DNA of 64,000 bases. It comes from Autumnicola sp041679265. GTDB lineage: Bacteria; Bacteroidota; Bacteroidia; Flavobacteriales; Flavobacteriaceae. The stretch covers positions 1 through 64,000 of the forward strand of contig NZ_JBGFSM010000009.1 of assembly GCF_041679265.1 (NCBI RefSeq), written 5' to 3'. Within the stretch, counting starts at the first letter, position 1; each line of letters opens with the position of its first letter. Made by a program: the position numbers and the translations under genes. Below are positions 33,528 through 42,112 of the stretch, piece by piece. The notes under the pieces were generated by a model. The model did not search any database and had not been told where the DNA came from. It worked only from the letters and a program-made list of their open reading frames with translations.

Positions 33528-33887
33528 ATGAAGAAGTTAAAATATATGCTGATTGGCGCTGCCTTAATTTTTACAGGGGCTGTTTCAGCACAGGAAAAGA
33601 AGCCCGATTTTGAGAAACAGGGCGATTTAATTAAAGGAACGTTTTATTATGAAGATGGAAGTGTTAGACAGGAAGGTACGTACAAGGAAGGGGAGCTCCA
33701 CGGGGAGTGGATTTCTTACAATAAAGAAGGTGAAAAGACAGCAGTCGGTCAATACAACATGGGTGAAAAAACTGGCAAATGGTTTTTTTGGAACGAGGAC
33801 AAATTAACAGAAGTTGATTACAAAAACAGCCAGATTGCATCCGTAAATAGTTGGAAAAGTGACAGAAATGCCGTGACCAGTAATTAA
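33528..33887 (+). CDS. Secreted MORN-repeat (YwqK-like) protein
   Basis: A 119-residue protein with a signal peptide (1-21, ending VSAQ). The mature part has three MORN_2-type repeats of the form G-x-W/E-x-x-Y-x-x-x-G (EGTYKEGELHGEWISYNKEG and GEKTGKWFFWNEDK). Such proteins are annotated as YwqK-family antitoxins, but secretion argues against a toxin-antitoxin role here. An AGGAG sequence directly precedes the ATG. A consensus promoter and a terminator make it a single-gene unit. Confidence 0.82.
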   Translation: MKKLKYMLIGAALIFTGAVSAQEKKPDFEKQGDLIKGTFYYEDGSVRQEGTYKEGELHGEWISYNKEGEKTAVGQYNMGEKTGKWFFWNEDKLTEVDYKNSQIASVNSWKSDRNAVTSN

Positions 33888-33910
33888 AAATTTATACTAT
33901 ATAAATGAAG

Positions 33911-33935
33911 AAACCTGAAGTTTTGCTTCGGGTTT
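33911..33935 (+). terminator. Terminator of the MORN gene
   Basis: AAACCTGAAG pairs with CTTCGGGTTT and is followed by a run of T residues, 23 nt after the stop. Confidence 0.88.
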
Positions 33936-34063
33936 TTTTATGGAAAATAATTACTTCCTCCGGAGGTTTAGAAAGTCCCTGAAATTGGTTTTAAGGTGTT
34001 TAAACTGCTGTGAATTACATGCTGAATATTGCAGTAGGACAATGCTTTTGCGGAATAAAAATG

Positions 34064-34090
34064 TAACCCGAAGTTTTTGGCTTCGGGTTA
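34064..34090 (-). terminator. Terminator of the RND efflux operon
   Basis: TAACCCGAAG pairs with CTTCGGGTTA; the minus-strand product continues CATTTTTATT. Its stem sequence is nearly the same as that of the MORN terminator 130 nt away. Confidence 0.75.
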
Positions 34091-34112
34091 TCTAATTTTA
34101 ATCGGAAAGCTG

Positions 34113-37100
34113 TTATGCAGAAACCTGTTGTTTCCTTTCTTTTCTTGCCAATCGTTTGTCTCTTGTTTTTACTTTCGCCCTGTTTACCAGGTAGAACATT
34201 ACCGGTACTACAATAAGGGTAAGGAAGGTGGCAAAAACAAGCCCAAAGATTACCGTCCAGGCCAAAGGCCCCCAAAAGATCACGTTATCTCCTCCTATAT
34301 AAATCCCTGGATTGTAATCTATAAACAGCCCAAAGAAGTCGATATTTAGTCCCACCGCCAGTGGGATAAGCCCAAGTACGGTAGTGATTGCCGTTAATAA
34401 TACGGGACGTAACCTGGATTTTCCACCCCGCACGATACAGTCGAAATATTCAGCGCGGGTAAGCAATTCGTCATCTTCATATCCAAGTGCGGCTTTTTTC
34501 CGGTCAATAAGAATTTGTGTGTAATCTATAAGCACAATGGCATTGTTTACCACAATTCCCGCCAGGGAGATAATTCCCATCATCGTCATGATAATGATAA
34601 AATCCATCTGGAAAATAATGAGTCCAAGAAATACTCCAACCAGGCTTAGTACCACTGCCATTACTATAATAATTGGTTTGGAGACCGAATTAAACTGCGC
34701 CACAAGAATAAGCAGGATCCCGCCAATTGCAATAAGAAGCGCTTTTATAAGGAAGTTCATATTTTCAGCCTGCTTCTCCTGCTCTCCGGTAAATTCAAAG
34801 CTCATATCTTCTGGTAAATCATAGTTGTTGAGTTGCGTTTTAAGCTGCTCAACAATTTCATTTCCATTATAGCCTTCCAAAACATTGGAGTAAATGGTAA
34901 TTACTCTTTTAAGGTCTTTCCTTTTTATGGAGCTGAAAGAGGAAGCCACATTGGTTTCTACCAAAGATGAGATTGGCACCTGTACAATTTCGCCATTATT
35001 CTGGTTCTTGAAGGTGATGGGCTGGTTGAAAAGCACATTTTCATCGTACCTGTACTTATCGTCAAAACGCACATTTACCTCGTAATCGTCATCACCTTCT
35101 TTATAGGTGGATACTTCTTCTCCATAAATGGCCCTTCTTAAAGTCTGCCCTACAGTAGATGTGGAAACTCCCAGCTGCCCCGCTTTTTGCCGGTCTACCC
35201 GCACATCAAGCTCAGGTTTAGACTTGTTTACATCTATTTTTAATTCTTCTATCCCCGGAATGCTGAGATTTTGAATATAAGACCTTAAATCTTCTGCCTG
35301 GGCGAGCATTTGTTCATAATCTTCACCTTTTAGTTCTATGTTAATAGGATAACCTGAAGGTGGCCCGGCGGCATCTTTTTCCACAATTATGGAAGCACCT
35401 GGAAATCCCTGCACGGCATCCCGAACTTCAGAGAGCACCTGGCTGCTCTCTACCCCGCGGCGTTTTTTGAACTCCCGCATTACAAGGGTTACCTTACCTT
35501 TGTGGGGCATGGAGTTTTGCTGCCCACCATCGGTTTGGGGGTTTCCTGCCCCTTCCCCCACCTGGGAAATCATAGATTCCACCATAAAGTTATAGCCATC
35601 TTCATCTTCATATTTGTCTATAACATCAAAGATGCGCTCTTCTACTTTTTTGGTGAGTTCATTGGTTTTTTTAATATCGGTTCCTTCCGGATATTCTATA
35701 TAAGTAATAATTTGCTTTGGCTGGTTTTCAGGGAAAAACAGAACTTCCGGCTGTACCAGGCCTATCAGTACAAAAGACAGCACGAGGAGCAGTAAGGTTC
35801 CGAAGAAAAAGCCGTAGGCCTTTCTTCCTCTCAAGGCATATTTTAAGGTGCGTTCATAATTGTTTTCCAGTTTTTTTAAAGCCTTAAACTGGAAGTAATC
35901 CACAGCCCCTGATAACACGTATTTATAAAACCAAAGTAATAAAACCGCGAGAATCGAAAGATTTCCAATGGCACGTAAGACTCCTGCGTCAACAACATAT
36001 CCTGCAATAAGGGAAATGACTCCTAATCCACCAAGGATGATGCTGATGCGGATGAGTTTCTTTTTAGAAATCTTTCCTTCTTCTGTTTCCATGAACTGGG
36101 AAGTAAGCATAGAGTTTATAATAAGTGCCACAAATAATGAGGAACCTAATACAATAGAAAGTGTAATGGGAAAAATCATCATGAATTTACCAATGGTTCC
36201 TGGCCACAGGCCTAGCGGGAAAAAGGCCATAAGGGTAGTGGCAGTGGAGGCTATAATTGGCCAGGCGATTTCTCCCAGTCCCTGTTTGGCTGCTTTTATC
36301 CTGGGCATACCTTCAGCCATAAGGCTATAGACATTTTCCACCACTACAATCCCGTTATCCACCAGCATTCCCAGCCCCATTACCAGTGCAAAAAGCACCA
36401 TGGTATTAAGGGTATAGCCAAGGCTGGAAAGCACGATGTAGGACAGGAACATGGAAAGCGGAATCGCCAGCCCTACAAAAAGGGCATTCCTGAAACCAAG
36501 GAAAAACATGAGTACCAGTACCACGAGGATTACCCCAAAAATAATATTGTTTACCAGGTCATCCACCTGGTTTCGGGTATCTGTGGAAAGGTCGTTCGTT
36601 AGGGTAATTTCCAGGCCTTCCGGCAAATACTCTTCCTGTGCTGTATTAACCAGTTCTTTAATCTGGTCTACGGCTTCAATCATATTTTTACCGCTTCGTT
36701 TTTTTACATCCAGCATTACCACCGGTTCTCCATATTCCCTGGCAAAGGTGGTAGGGTCTTTTTCATGAAATCGTATCGTGGCGATATCTCTTAAAAAGAT
36801 ATTTCCCCCATCGCGCTTAACCACGACATCTTCCAGTTCTGAAGGTTCTTCAATTTCACCTATTATCCTGATGTTTTTTTGAACTCCGCTGGTGATCACA
36901 TTTCCTCCCGAGATGGTGCGGTTTTCCATACTTACCGCATTTATAATGTCACTGAAGCTTACCTGGGCAGCCGTCATTTTATAAATATCAACGGCAATTT
37001 CAACCTCCATTTCTTCAGCGCCACGAATACTGGCTTCTTTTATTTGCGGAAGCAGTTCTATTTTCTCCTGAAGATATTCAGCATAATCCTTTAGCTGCTG

Positions 37101-37589
37101 TACGGGATAATTTCCTGTAAGGTTGATATTGAGAATAGGCTGTGCTTCAGAAAAGTTAAGGTCAAAAACATGGGGTTCCACCTTTGCACCATTGTCCATA
37201 GTAGGCCAGGTGGTTTCGGCTTTAACCATGTCTACCTTATCCTTGACCTTTTGCTTGGCAACCTCTACGTCTATATCGTCTTCAAATTCAACAATTACCA
37301 GGGAGTAATCCTGAAGGGTGGTGGAGGTGATCTCTTTTATGCCGCCCACATCGCTAAATTCTTCTTCCAGCGGCTCCGTGATAAATTTCTCTACATCTTC
37401 TGCCGAGTTTCCCGGGTTTACAGAACTTACATAAATCTTGGTTTCTATAATCTCGGGAAAAGATTCCCGGGGCATATTGTAGTAAGAAATCAATCCGCCA
37501 ATCATGATAATCGCAATAATGACGTATACCGTCATCTTATTATCTATGGCCCACGAAGAGAGTTTAAATTCCTTATCTATGTTTTTCAT
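34113..37589 (-). CDS. RND efflux permease, AcrB/HAE1-like
   Basis: A 1158-residue inner-membrane exporter with 12 helices and two large periplasmic loops. N-terminus SSWAIDNKMTVYVIIAIIM, the TM4 proton-relay segment MLVDNGIVVVEN (one Asp, with Asn in place of the second), and a C-terminal VVNNAIVLIDY helix mark the AcrB-type family. It exports hydrophobic compounds together with the adaptor and TolC-like genes, separated by only 5 nt from the adaptor. Slightly longer than AcrB, with a C-terminal basic tail. The drug spectrum is unknown. Confidence 0.95.
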   Translation of the reverse strand: MKNIDKEFKLSSWAIDNKMTVYVIIAIIMIGGLISYYNMPRESFPEIIETKIYVSSVNPGNSAEDVEKFITEPLEEEFSDVGGIKEITSTTLQDYSLVIVEFEDDIDVEVAKQKVKDKVDMVKAETTWPTMDNGAKVEPHVFDLNFSEAQPILNINLTGNYPVQQLKDYAEYLQEKIELLPQIKEASIRGAEEMEVEIAVDIYKMTAAQVSFSDIINAVSMENRTISGGNVITSGVQKNIRIIGEIEEPSELEDVVVKRDGGNIFLRDIATIRFHEKDPTTFAREYGEPVVMLDVKKRSGKNMIEAVDQIKELVNTAQEEYLPEGLEITLTNDLSTDTRNQVDDLVNNIIFGVILVVLVLMFFLGFRNALFVGLAIPLSMFLSYIVLSSLGYTLNTMVLFALVMGLGMLVDNGIVVVENVYSLMAEGMPRIKAAKQGLGEIAWPIIASTATTLMAFFPLGLWPGTIGKFMMIFPITLSIVLGSSLFVALIINSMLTSQFMETEEGKISKKKLIRISIILGGLGVISLIAGYVVDAGVLRAIGNLSILAVLLLWFYKYVLSGAVDYFQFKALKKLENNYERTLKYALRGRKAYGFFFGTLLLLVLSFVLIGLVQPEVLFFPENQPKQIITYIEYPEGTDIKKTNELTKKVEERIFDVIDKYEDEDGYNFMVESMISQVGEGAGNPQTDGGQQNSMPHKGKVTLVMREFKKRRGVESSQVLSEVRDAVQGFPGASIIVEKDAAGPPSGYPINIELKGEDYEQMLAQAEDLRSYIQNLSIPGIEELKIDVNKSKPELDVRVDRQKAGQLGVSTSTVGQTLRRAIYGEEVSTYKEGDDDYEVNVRFDDKYRYDENVLFNQPITFKNQNNGEIVQVPISSLVETNVASSFSSIKRKDLKRVITIYSNVLEGYNGNEIVEQLKTQLNNYDLPEDMSFEFTGEQEKQAENMNFLIKALLIAIGGILLILVAQFNSVSKPIIIVMAVVLSLVGVFLGLIIFQMDFIIIMTMMGIISLAGIVVNNAIVLIDYTQILIDRKKAALGYEDDELLTRAEYFDCIVRGGKSRLRPVLLTAITTVLGLIPLAVGLNIDFFGLFIDYNPGIYIGGDNVIFWGPLAWTVIFGLVFATFLTLIVVPVMFYLVNRAKVKTRDKRLARKERKQQVSA

Positions 37590-37594
37590 TTTTT

Positions 37595-38758
37595 CTAATT
37601 TCTGAATTTTACCTCCTGCCCGTCGCGCAGGTCTTTTGAGCCTTCTACAATAATGGTCTGGCCGGCTTCCAACCCGCTTGTAATCTCAATTGAATCTCCG
37701 GAAACATATCCAGTCTCCACAATTATCTTTTTGGCTACCCCGATGTTTTCCGATTCGTTCCTGTCTTCAAGAACATACACCAGGCTTTCTCCCATCGCAT
37801 TTTTTTGCACGGTACTCTCAGGAACAATAATGGCCTCCTCAGCAGTATAGTCGTTAAGCTTTAAGGTGGCAATCTGGTTTGGTTTTATAAGCCCTTCTTC
37901 ATTAGGAACCGAAACTTTAACCTGGAAGGTCCTGTTGCTGGGATTTATGGTATTGCTTACCTGGCTTACCTCACCTTCAAATTCTTTAGAGGCTATTTGT
38001 ACTTTAACCTCTGTTCCTTTCTGGATTTGCCCTAAATAGGTTTCCGGAACATCAGCTTGCACATACATATTGCTGAGGTTTACCAACCTGAACAAAGGAG
38101 ACTGGCCAGGATTTACCACTTCTCCCTGCTCTGTAATCACTTCGTCAATAATCCCGCTGAAAGGAGCTCTTACCACGGTTTTCGCGATCTGGGATTTTAA
38201 CCTTTCTACTGAGCTTTGCATAGACTCATAATTTGTTTTTGCCTCCAGGTATTGCATTTCTGAACCAATATTCTGGTCCCAAAGCCGCTTTTGGCGTTCA
38301 AAGGTAGTTTTTGCCAGGCTTGCCTGGGCTTCCAGTTGCGCAAGTTCGCTGGAAAGGCCACCATCATCTATGGTGGCTAAAACTTCTCCTTTATTTACAC
38401 GGTTTCCTTCACTTACCCTCACGTTACTGAGAATTCCGGAAAATTCAGGAAAGATCACAATATTCTGGTCTGTGGCAACATCTCCCTGTACCTGTGCATA
38501 ATGCCTGAAAACGGTATCATTTACAGCTTCTATGGTCACCAGGTTAAGGCGTTTATTCTTGTCCAGCCTGTTAATGGCTTCATCCAGCCGGTCAATTTTG
38601 GAAGCCAGTTCGCTTTGTTGCTTACTGAGTTCAGTTTTTGTTTCCCGAATTTCCTCCAGGTTATTGGATGCTATTACGTCTTCTACAGATTTTTCGGAAT
38701 TTCCCCCGCAGGCAAAAAGCAGCGATGAAATACTAAACAGGACAGCTATTTTTCTCAT
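37595..38758 (-). CDS. RND periplasmic adaptor (membrane fusion protein), lipoprotein
   Basis: A 387-residue HlyD/AcrA-family adaptor: lipobox LFAC, a coiled coil near the N-terminus, a split biotinyl/lipoyl-like domain (SGILSNVRVSEGNRVNKGEVL and VVRAPFSGIIDEV) flanking an alpha-hairpin, then beta-barrel and membrane-proximal domains. It links the RND pump to the outer-membrane channel. I start at the MRKIAVLF codon (38758), which gives a classic lipoprotein signal; an ATG at 38788 would overlap the tolC-like gene by 11 nt and is also possible. Confidence 0.93.
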   Translation of the reverse strand: MRKIAVLFSISSLLFACGGNSEKSVEDVIASNNLEEIRETKTELSKQQSELASKIDRLDEAINRLDKNKRLNLVTIEAVNDTVFRHYAQVQGDVATDQNIVIFPEFSGILSNVRVSEGNRVNKGEVLATIDDGGLSSELAQLEAQASLAKTTFERQKRLWDQNIGSEMQYLEAKTNYESMQSSVERLKSQIAKTVVRAPFSGIIDEVITEQGEVVNPGQSPLFRLVNLSNMYVQADVPETYLGQIQKGTEVKVQIASKEFEGEVSQVSNTINPSNRTFQVKVSVPNEEGLIKPNQIATLKLNDYTAEEAIIVPESTVQKNAMGESLVYVLEDRNESENIGVAKKIIVETGYVSGDSIEITSGLEAGQTIIVEGSKDLRDGQEVKFRN

Positions 38759-38777
38759 GGGTGAAAGGATATGGTTT

Positions 38778-40220
38778 TTAGTCTTCATTATTGTAAGTTG
38801 TGGTGTCTAACAAATTTTCCAGTTCTACTTTAGCGGTAATTACGTTAAACATGGATTGTAAATAGTTTTGTTGCGCGGTGTATAATTGCCTTTGCGCCTC
38901 GCTTAGCTCGAAACTGCTGGCAATACCTTCAAAAAATTTCACCTGGTTTTTTTCTTCTATACGCTCTGCCAGTTCCAGATTGCGTTGCTGATTCTGGTAA
39001 TTTTCTATGCTGAAGAGGTATTCAGATTTAGCGGAATTGATCTGATTTTTTACCTCATTTCTGGTTCTTTCAAGATCTACTAAAGCCTGTTCATAGGCGA
39101 TTTTTTTCTGCTGGGTCCTGGCGCTTCGCATCCCACTGCTAAAAATTGGAATATTCAGGCTTAAGCCCATAATGGATTGATCAAAATAATCCTGATCACT
39201 GCTAAAAAATGTAAAATCATCACTGTAGCCCTGGAGGCCGTAATTAAGAAAACCTGAAAGTCTTGGCAGGGCCTTCGCTTTTTCCAGCCTTACCTGTATT
39301 TGTGCAGACTCAGCAGTATTTTGGGCAATACGGTAATCTATATTTTCTTCTACGGGAATGTTCTTTTCCAACAGTTGAAGGTCTACATATTCCCGGGTTA
39401 CCTGGTCCAGGTCTTCAGTTAAATTAACTTCAGCTTCCACGGGAATCCCAAGAGTGAGGTTAAGCATTTCATGAGCGATATTAAGCATGCGTTCACTTCG
39501 GTTTAAATTGTTTTGCAATCCCAGAAGCGTAATTTCCAGTTGTTCCACATCTTCCTGTTCTGCCATTCCGTTTTCATAGATCTGGCTGGTTTCGTCGTAA
39601 TTTTTCTGAACAGTAGCTACATTGTTTTTAAGAATATCAACACTTTCCCTGGCAAGAAGAACATTTCCGTAGGCATTAATCACCGCTTCCTTTACCTGTT
39701 GATTGGTTTTGGTTTTGGCATTTTCAGAAATCTGAAGAAGGGTTTTGGCAGATTGTATGCCCACGATATAAGAGCCATCAAAAATAAGCTGATTCCAGGT
39801 AGCCGTCCCGTTAAGGCTTTGTTTTGTACCAAACTGAACGGGGATAAAACCTTCCGGGGCATTTACGGGAACATCATTCCTTTGAACATTTTCAAAATAG
39901 TCCTGAATGATATTTATGGTGCTTTGGGTATTATCAAAAGCAGCAGCAGGAAGTAAAGTTACGGGCTGTTTCAGGAAGTTTTGATAATCTACATTAGCGC
40001 CAATTTGCGGTAAACCCTGGGCGATGATTTCCCATTTTTGTTTCAGGGCTATTTGGATATCTTTTTGCGCATTTATAACCGCATAATTGTTTTCCATAGC
40101 CATGGCTACGGCCTCATCCAGGCTAAGATTGTATTCGGTGTTTGCGTTTTCCTGTGAAAAGCCTAAAAGGGGGAGCAGGAAAATTAAAAAGGACAGTTTG
40201 TTTTTACTTATTATTCTCAT
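38778..40220 (-). CDS. TolC-like outer-membrane efflux channel
   Basis: A 480-residue protein with a signal peptide (about 1-22, ending GFSQ) and the two tandem outer-membrane-efflux-protein repeats (about 30-235 and 260-470) rich in long helices. LSLDEAVAMAMENNY is the typical beginning of the first repeat. It forms the outer-membrane duct of the RND pump. Its start overlaps the tetR stop by 17 nt, consistent with one operon. Confidence 0.94.
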   Translation of the reverse strand: MRIISKNKLSFLIFLLPLLGFSQENANTEYNLSLDEAVAMAMENNYAVINAQKDIQIALKQKWEIIAQGLPQIGANVDYQNFLKQPVTLLPAAAFDNTQSTINIIQDYFENVQRNDVPVNAPEGFIPVQFGTKQSLNGTATWNQLIFDGSYIVGIQSAKTLLQISENAKTKTNQQVKEAVINAYGNVLLARESVDILKNNVATVQKNYDETSQIYENGMAEQEDVEQLEITLLGLQNNLNRSERMLNIAHEMLNLTLGIPVEAEVNLTEDLDQVTREYVDLQLLEKNIPVEENIDYRIAQNTAESAQIQVRLEKAKALPRLSGFLNYGLQGYSDDFTFFSSDQDYFDQSIMGLSLNIPIFSSGMRSARTQQKKIAYEQALVDLERTRNEVKNQINSAKSEYLFSIENYQNQQRNLELAERIEEKNQVKFFEGIASSFELSEAQRQLYTAQQNYLQSMFNVITAKVELENLLDTTTYNNED

Positions 40221-40815
40221 GGGTACCTATAAATTCTTCAAGTGTTTTAATTCCTTTTGGCGTGCAAATAGCACGAAGGTGATAATGCAAAAATTCTTCG
40301 GTTAAATCCTGTTCACTAAATTCATCTATTGGAAAAATATCTTTATCTTTTACTCCCATCATGCCCACAAAATGTATTCTGCATACAAAAGGAATATTTA
40401 TCTGGTCGCGATAATCCCCGGAATCAATCCCCCGCTGTATATTTTTTGAAACACAATTTTGTAACACATCAAATTGCTCTCGAATAAGATTTTGAAAGAT
40501 CTTAGGGTAGTATTTTTTTAGCTGAAAATGCGGAGAGGTTTTCTCTCCCTTAAGGTGCTGATTTACAAAATGTTTAATTTCAAAGTTTTCTACAACGGGA
40601 TTAAGGTTTTTGGCACGAATCTCTTCAATTCCTTTCGAGATATAGCATAACAAATGAGAACTGGTTGCCTCCACCAGTTTGGTTTTAGTGGAAAAATGCG
40701 TGTAAATGGTTTTTTTCGATATTCCCAGTTTTTCCGCAATATCGTCCATAGTGACACTTTTAAAACCATAAGTCAGAAACATTTCTGAAGCAGCCATTAA
40801 AATCTTTTCTCTCAC
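40204..40815 (-). CDS. TetR-family repressor of the efflux operon
   Basis: A 203-residue regulator from a GTG start at 40815: VREKILMAASEMFLTYGFKS, then the helix-turn-helix MDDIAEKLGISKKTIYTHF (about 20-45), and a helical ligand-binding domain. The open frame extends to an ATG at 40896, but a consensus promoter (TTG at 40860, TATTTTTG at 40833-40840) and a palindrome lie inside that extension, so translation must begin downstream. It heads the tetR-tolC-MFP-RND operon and likely represses its own promoter. GTG is the most plausible start; not certain. Confidence 0.85.
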   Translation of the reverse strand: MREKILMAASEMFLTYGFKSVTMDDIAEKLGISKKTIYTHFSTKTKLVEATSSHLLCYISKGIEEIRAKNLNPVVENFEIKHFVNQHLKGEKTSPHFQLKKYYPKIFQNLIREQFDVLQNCVSKNIQRGIDSGDYRDQINIPFVCRIHFVGMMGVKDKDIFPIDEFSEQDLTEEFLHYHLRAICTPKGIKTLEEFIGTHENNK

Positions 40816-40832
40816 CTTTTCGAAATTTCGTG

Positions 40833-40862
40833 CAAAAATACATAAGGAAACTTTTAAAACAA
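40833..40862 (-). promoter_or_regulatory. Promoter of the tetR-efflux operon
   Basis: On the minus strand: TTG (40860-40862), exactly 19 nt, then TATTTTTG (40833-40840). This predicts a transcript start near 40827 and a leader of about 12 nt to the GTG. Confidence 0.7.
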
Positions 40863-40873
40863 GAAAAGTTTCC
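40846..40873. promoter_or_regulatory. Palindromic operator candidate for the TetR regulator
   Basis: Perfect 10-bp arms GGAAACTTTT (40846-40855) and AAAAGTTTCC (40864-40873) with an 8-nt centre that holds the -33 TTG. Placement over the promoter is as expected for autorepression. Confidence 0.65.
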
Positions 40874-40953
40874 AAAGTTTTACTGATATTTAACATCTGC
40901 TTAAAATTTGAAATACTTTCAATTATGGTATTTTAGCATAAAAAAATTCCTGC

Positions 40954-41928
40954 ATGCTTTCTATCCCTGAGTACAGAGAAGCCATTACCAACTATTTACA
41001 CGAAAAAGTACAGGTAAAAGAACCTGTAAATTTGTATGAACCCATGCTTTATATACTTAAACAGGGAGGGAAACGGCTACGTCCTGTTCTTGTTCTTATG
41101 GCAACCGAAATTTTTAACGGCGATTACAGAAAAGCCCTGGATGCGGCCCTGGCTATAGAGATCTTTCATAATTTTTCTCTTGTTCATGATGATATTATGG
41201 ATGCGGCACCTATTAGAAGAGGGAAGGAAACCGTGCATGAGAAATGGGATATTAATACCGGCATACTTTCAGGAGATGCCATGCTGATAAATGCTTATCA
41301 GCTTTTTGAGAGTTATGAAGGTGAAGTATTTAAAGAGCTTGCCCGGCTTTTTACCAAAACTGCCATCGAGGTATGCGAAGGCCAGCAATATGATATTGAT
41401 TTTGAGACGCGCGAAGATGTAAGTATTGAAGAGTACCTTAAGATGATAGAGTATAAAACAGCAGTTCTTGTGGGCGCATCATTACGAATGGGTGCCATTA
41501 TTGCGGGAGAAACTAAAGAATGCAAGGAAGCCATTTATCAATACGGGCGATTACTGGGAATTGCTTTCCAGCTGCAGGATGACTATCTGGATGCTTTTGG
41601 AGATCCGGAAACTTTTGGCAAGCAACCGGGTGGGGATATTATCGAAAATAAAAAGACCTTTCTTTATTTAAAAGCCAAAGAAGCCTCGGGCAAAAGGGAG
41701 GCCATGCACCTGGAGCATCTGTACTCCATTACCCCAGGAGAGAATTCAGAAAAAATTGAAGCGGTAAAACACATCTTTGAGGCCAGTGGAGCAGCAGAGC
41801 TTACCCGCAGAGAAATTGAAAGATATACTAATATGGCTTTTGGTATCCTGGATAAACTCATTATCTCTGAGGAGAAAAAGGAACCTTTAAGGAGGTTTGG
41901 GCAATCTTTAATGGAGCGGGAAGTTTAA
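40954..41928 (+). CDS. Polyprenyl (octa/hepta-type) diphosphate synthase
   Basis: A 324-residue all-helical trans-isoprenyl diphosphate synthase. Both aspartate-rich motifs are present: HDDIMD (near residue 84) and QDDYLD (near 209), with GGKRLRP before the first. It condenses isopentenyl diphosphate units in the cytoplasm, most likely for the menaquinone side chain. Chain length cannot be read from sequence alone. It diverges from tetR; a weak promoter (TTG, 18 nt, TATTTTAG) lies within 40 nt upstream. Confidence 0.92.
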   Translation: MLSIPEYREAITNYLHEKVQVKEPVNLYEPMLYILKQGGKRLRPVLVLMATEIFNGDYRKALDAALAIEIFHNFSLVHDDIMDAAPIRRGKETVHEKWDINTGILSGDAMLINAYQLFESYEGEVFKELARLFTKTAIEVCEGQQYDIDFETREDVSIEEYLKMIEYKTAVLVGASLRMGAIIAGETKECKEAIYQYGRLLGIAFQLQDDYLDAFGDPETFGKQPGGDIIENKKTFLYLKAKEASGKREAMHLEHLYSITPGENSEKIEAVKHIFEASGAAELTRREIERYTNMAFGILDKLIISEEKKEPLRRFGQSLMEREV

Positions 41929-42066
41929 GAGCCTTTGTATTTTCTATTGTCAAATTAGGAGGAGCAGCAAATTTTTACTGAATATTATACTTTCTGCTAT
42001 GTTAAAATTCTTATAATGCATAACATAAATATATTATATGCGGCAAAGTCTTTTTTTTAAAAATTG

Positions 42067-42074
42067 TACTTTTG
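42067..42074 (+). promoter_or_regulatory. -7 box of sucA
   Basis: TACTTTTG lies 39 nt before the sucA ATG; the upstream -33 element is indistinct. Confidence 0.45.
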
Positions 42075-42112
42075 CTGTGTTTTACACTTAAAAGAAACAT
42101 TAGTTTCAAATT

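Noticed and set aside
33528..33887. YwqK-type antitoxin role
   Set aside because: The protein has a signal peptide and no toxin gene adjoins it, so only the MORN repeat description is kept.
33957..33966. Palindrome CCTCCGGAGG
   Set aside because: Short and single, without a link to any gene or promoter; could occur by chance.
40816..40896. N-terminal extension of TetR from the first ATG
   Set aside because: It contains the likely promoter and operator of the operon and has no TetR homology, so it is probably not translated.
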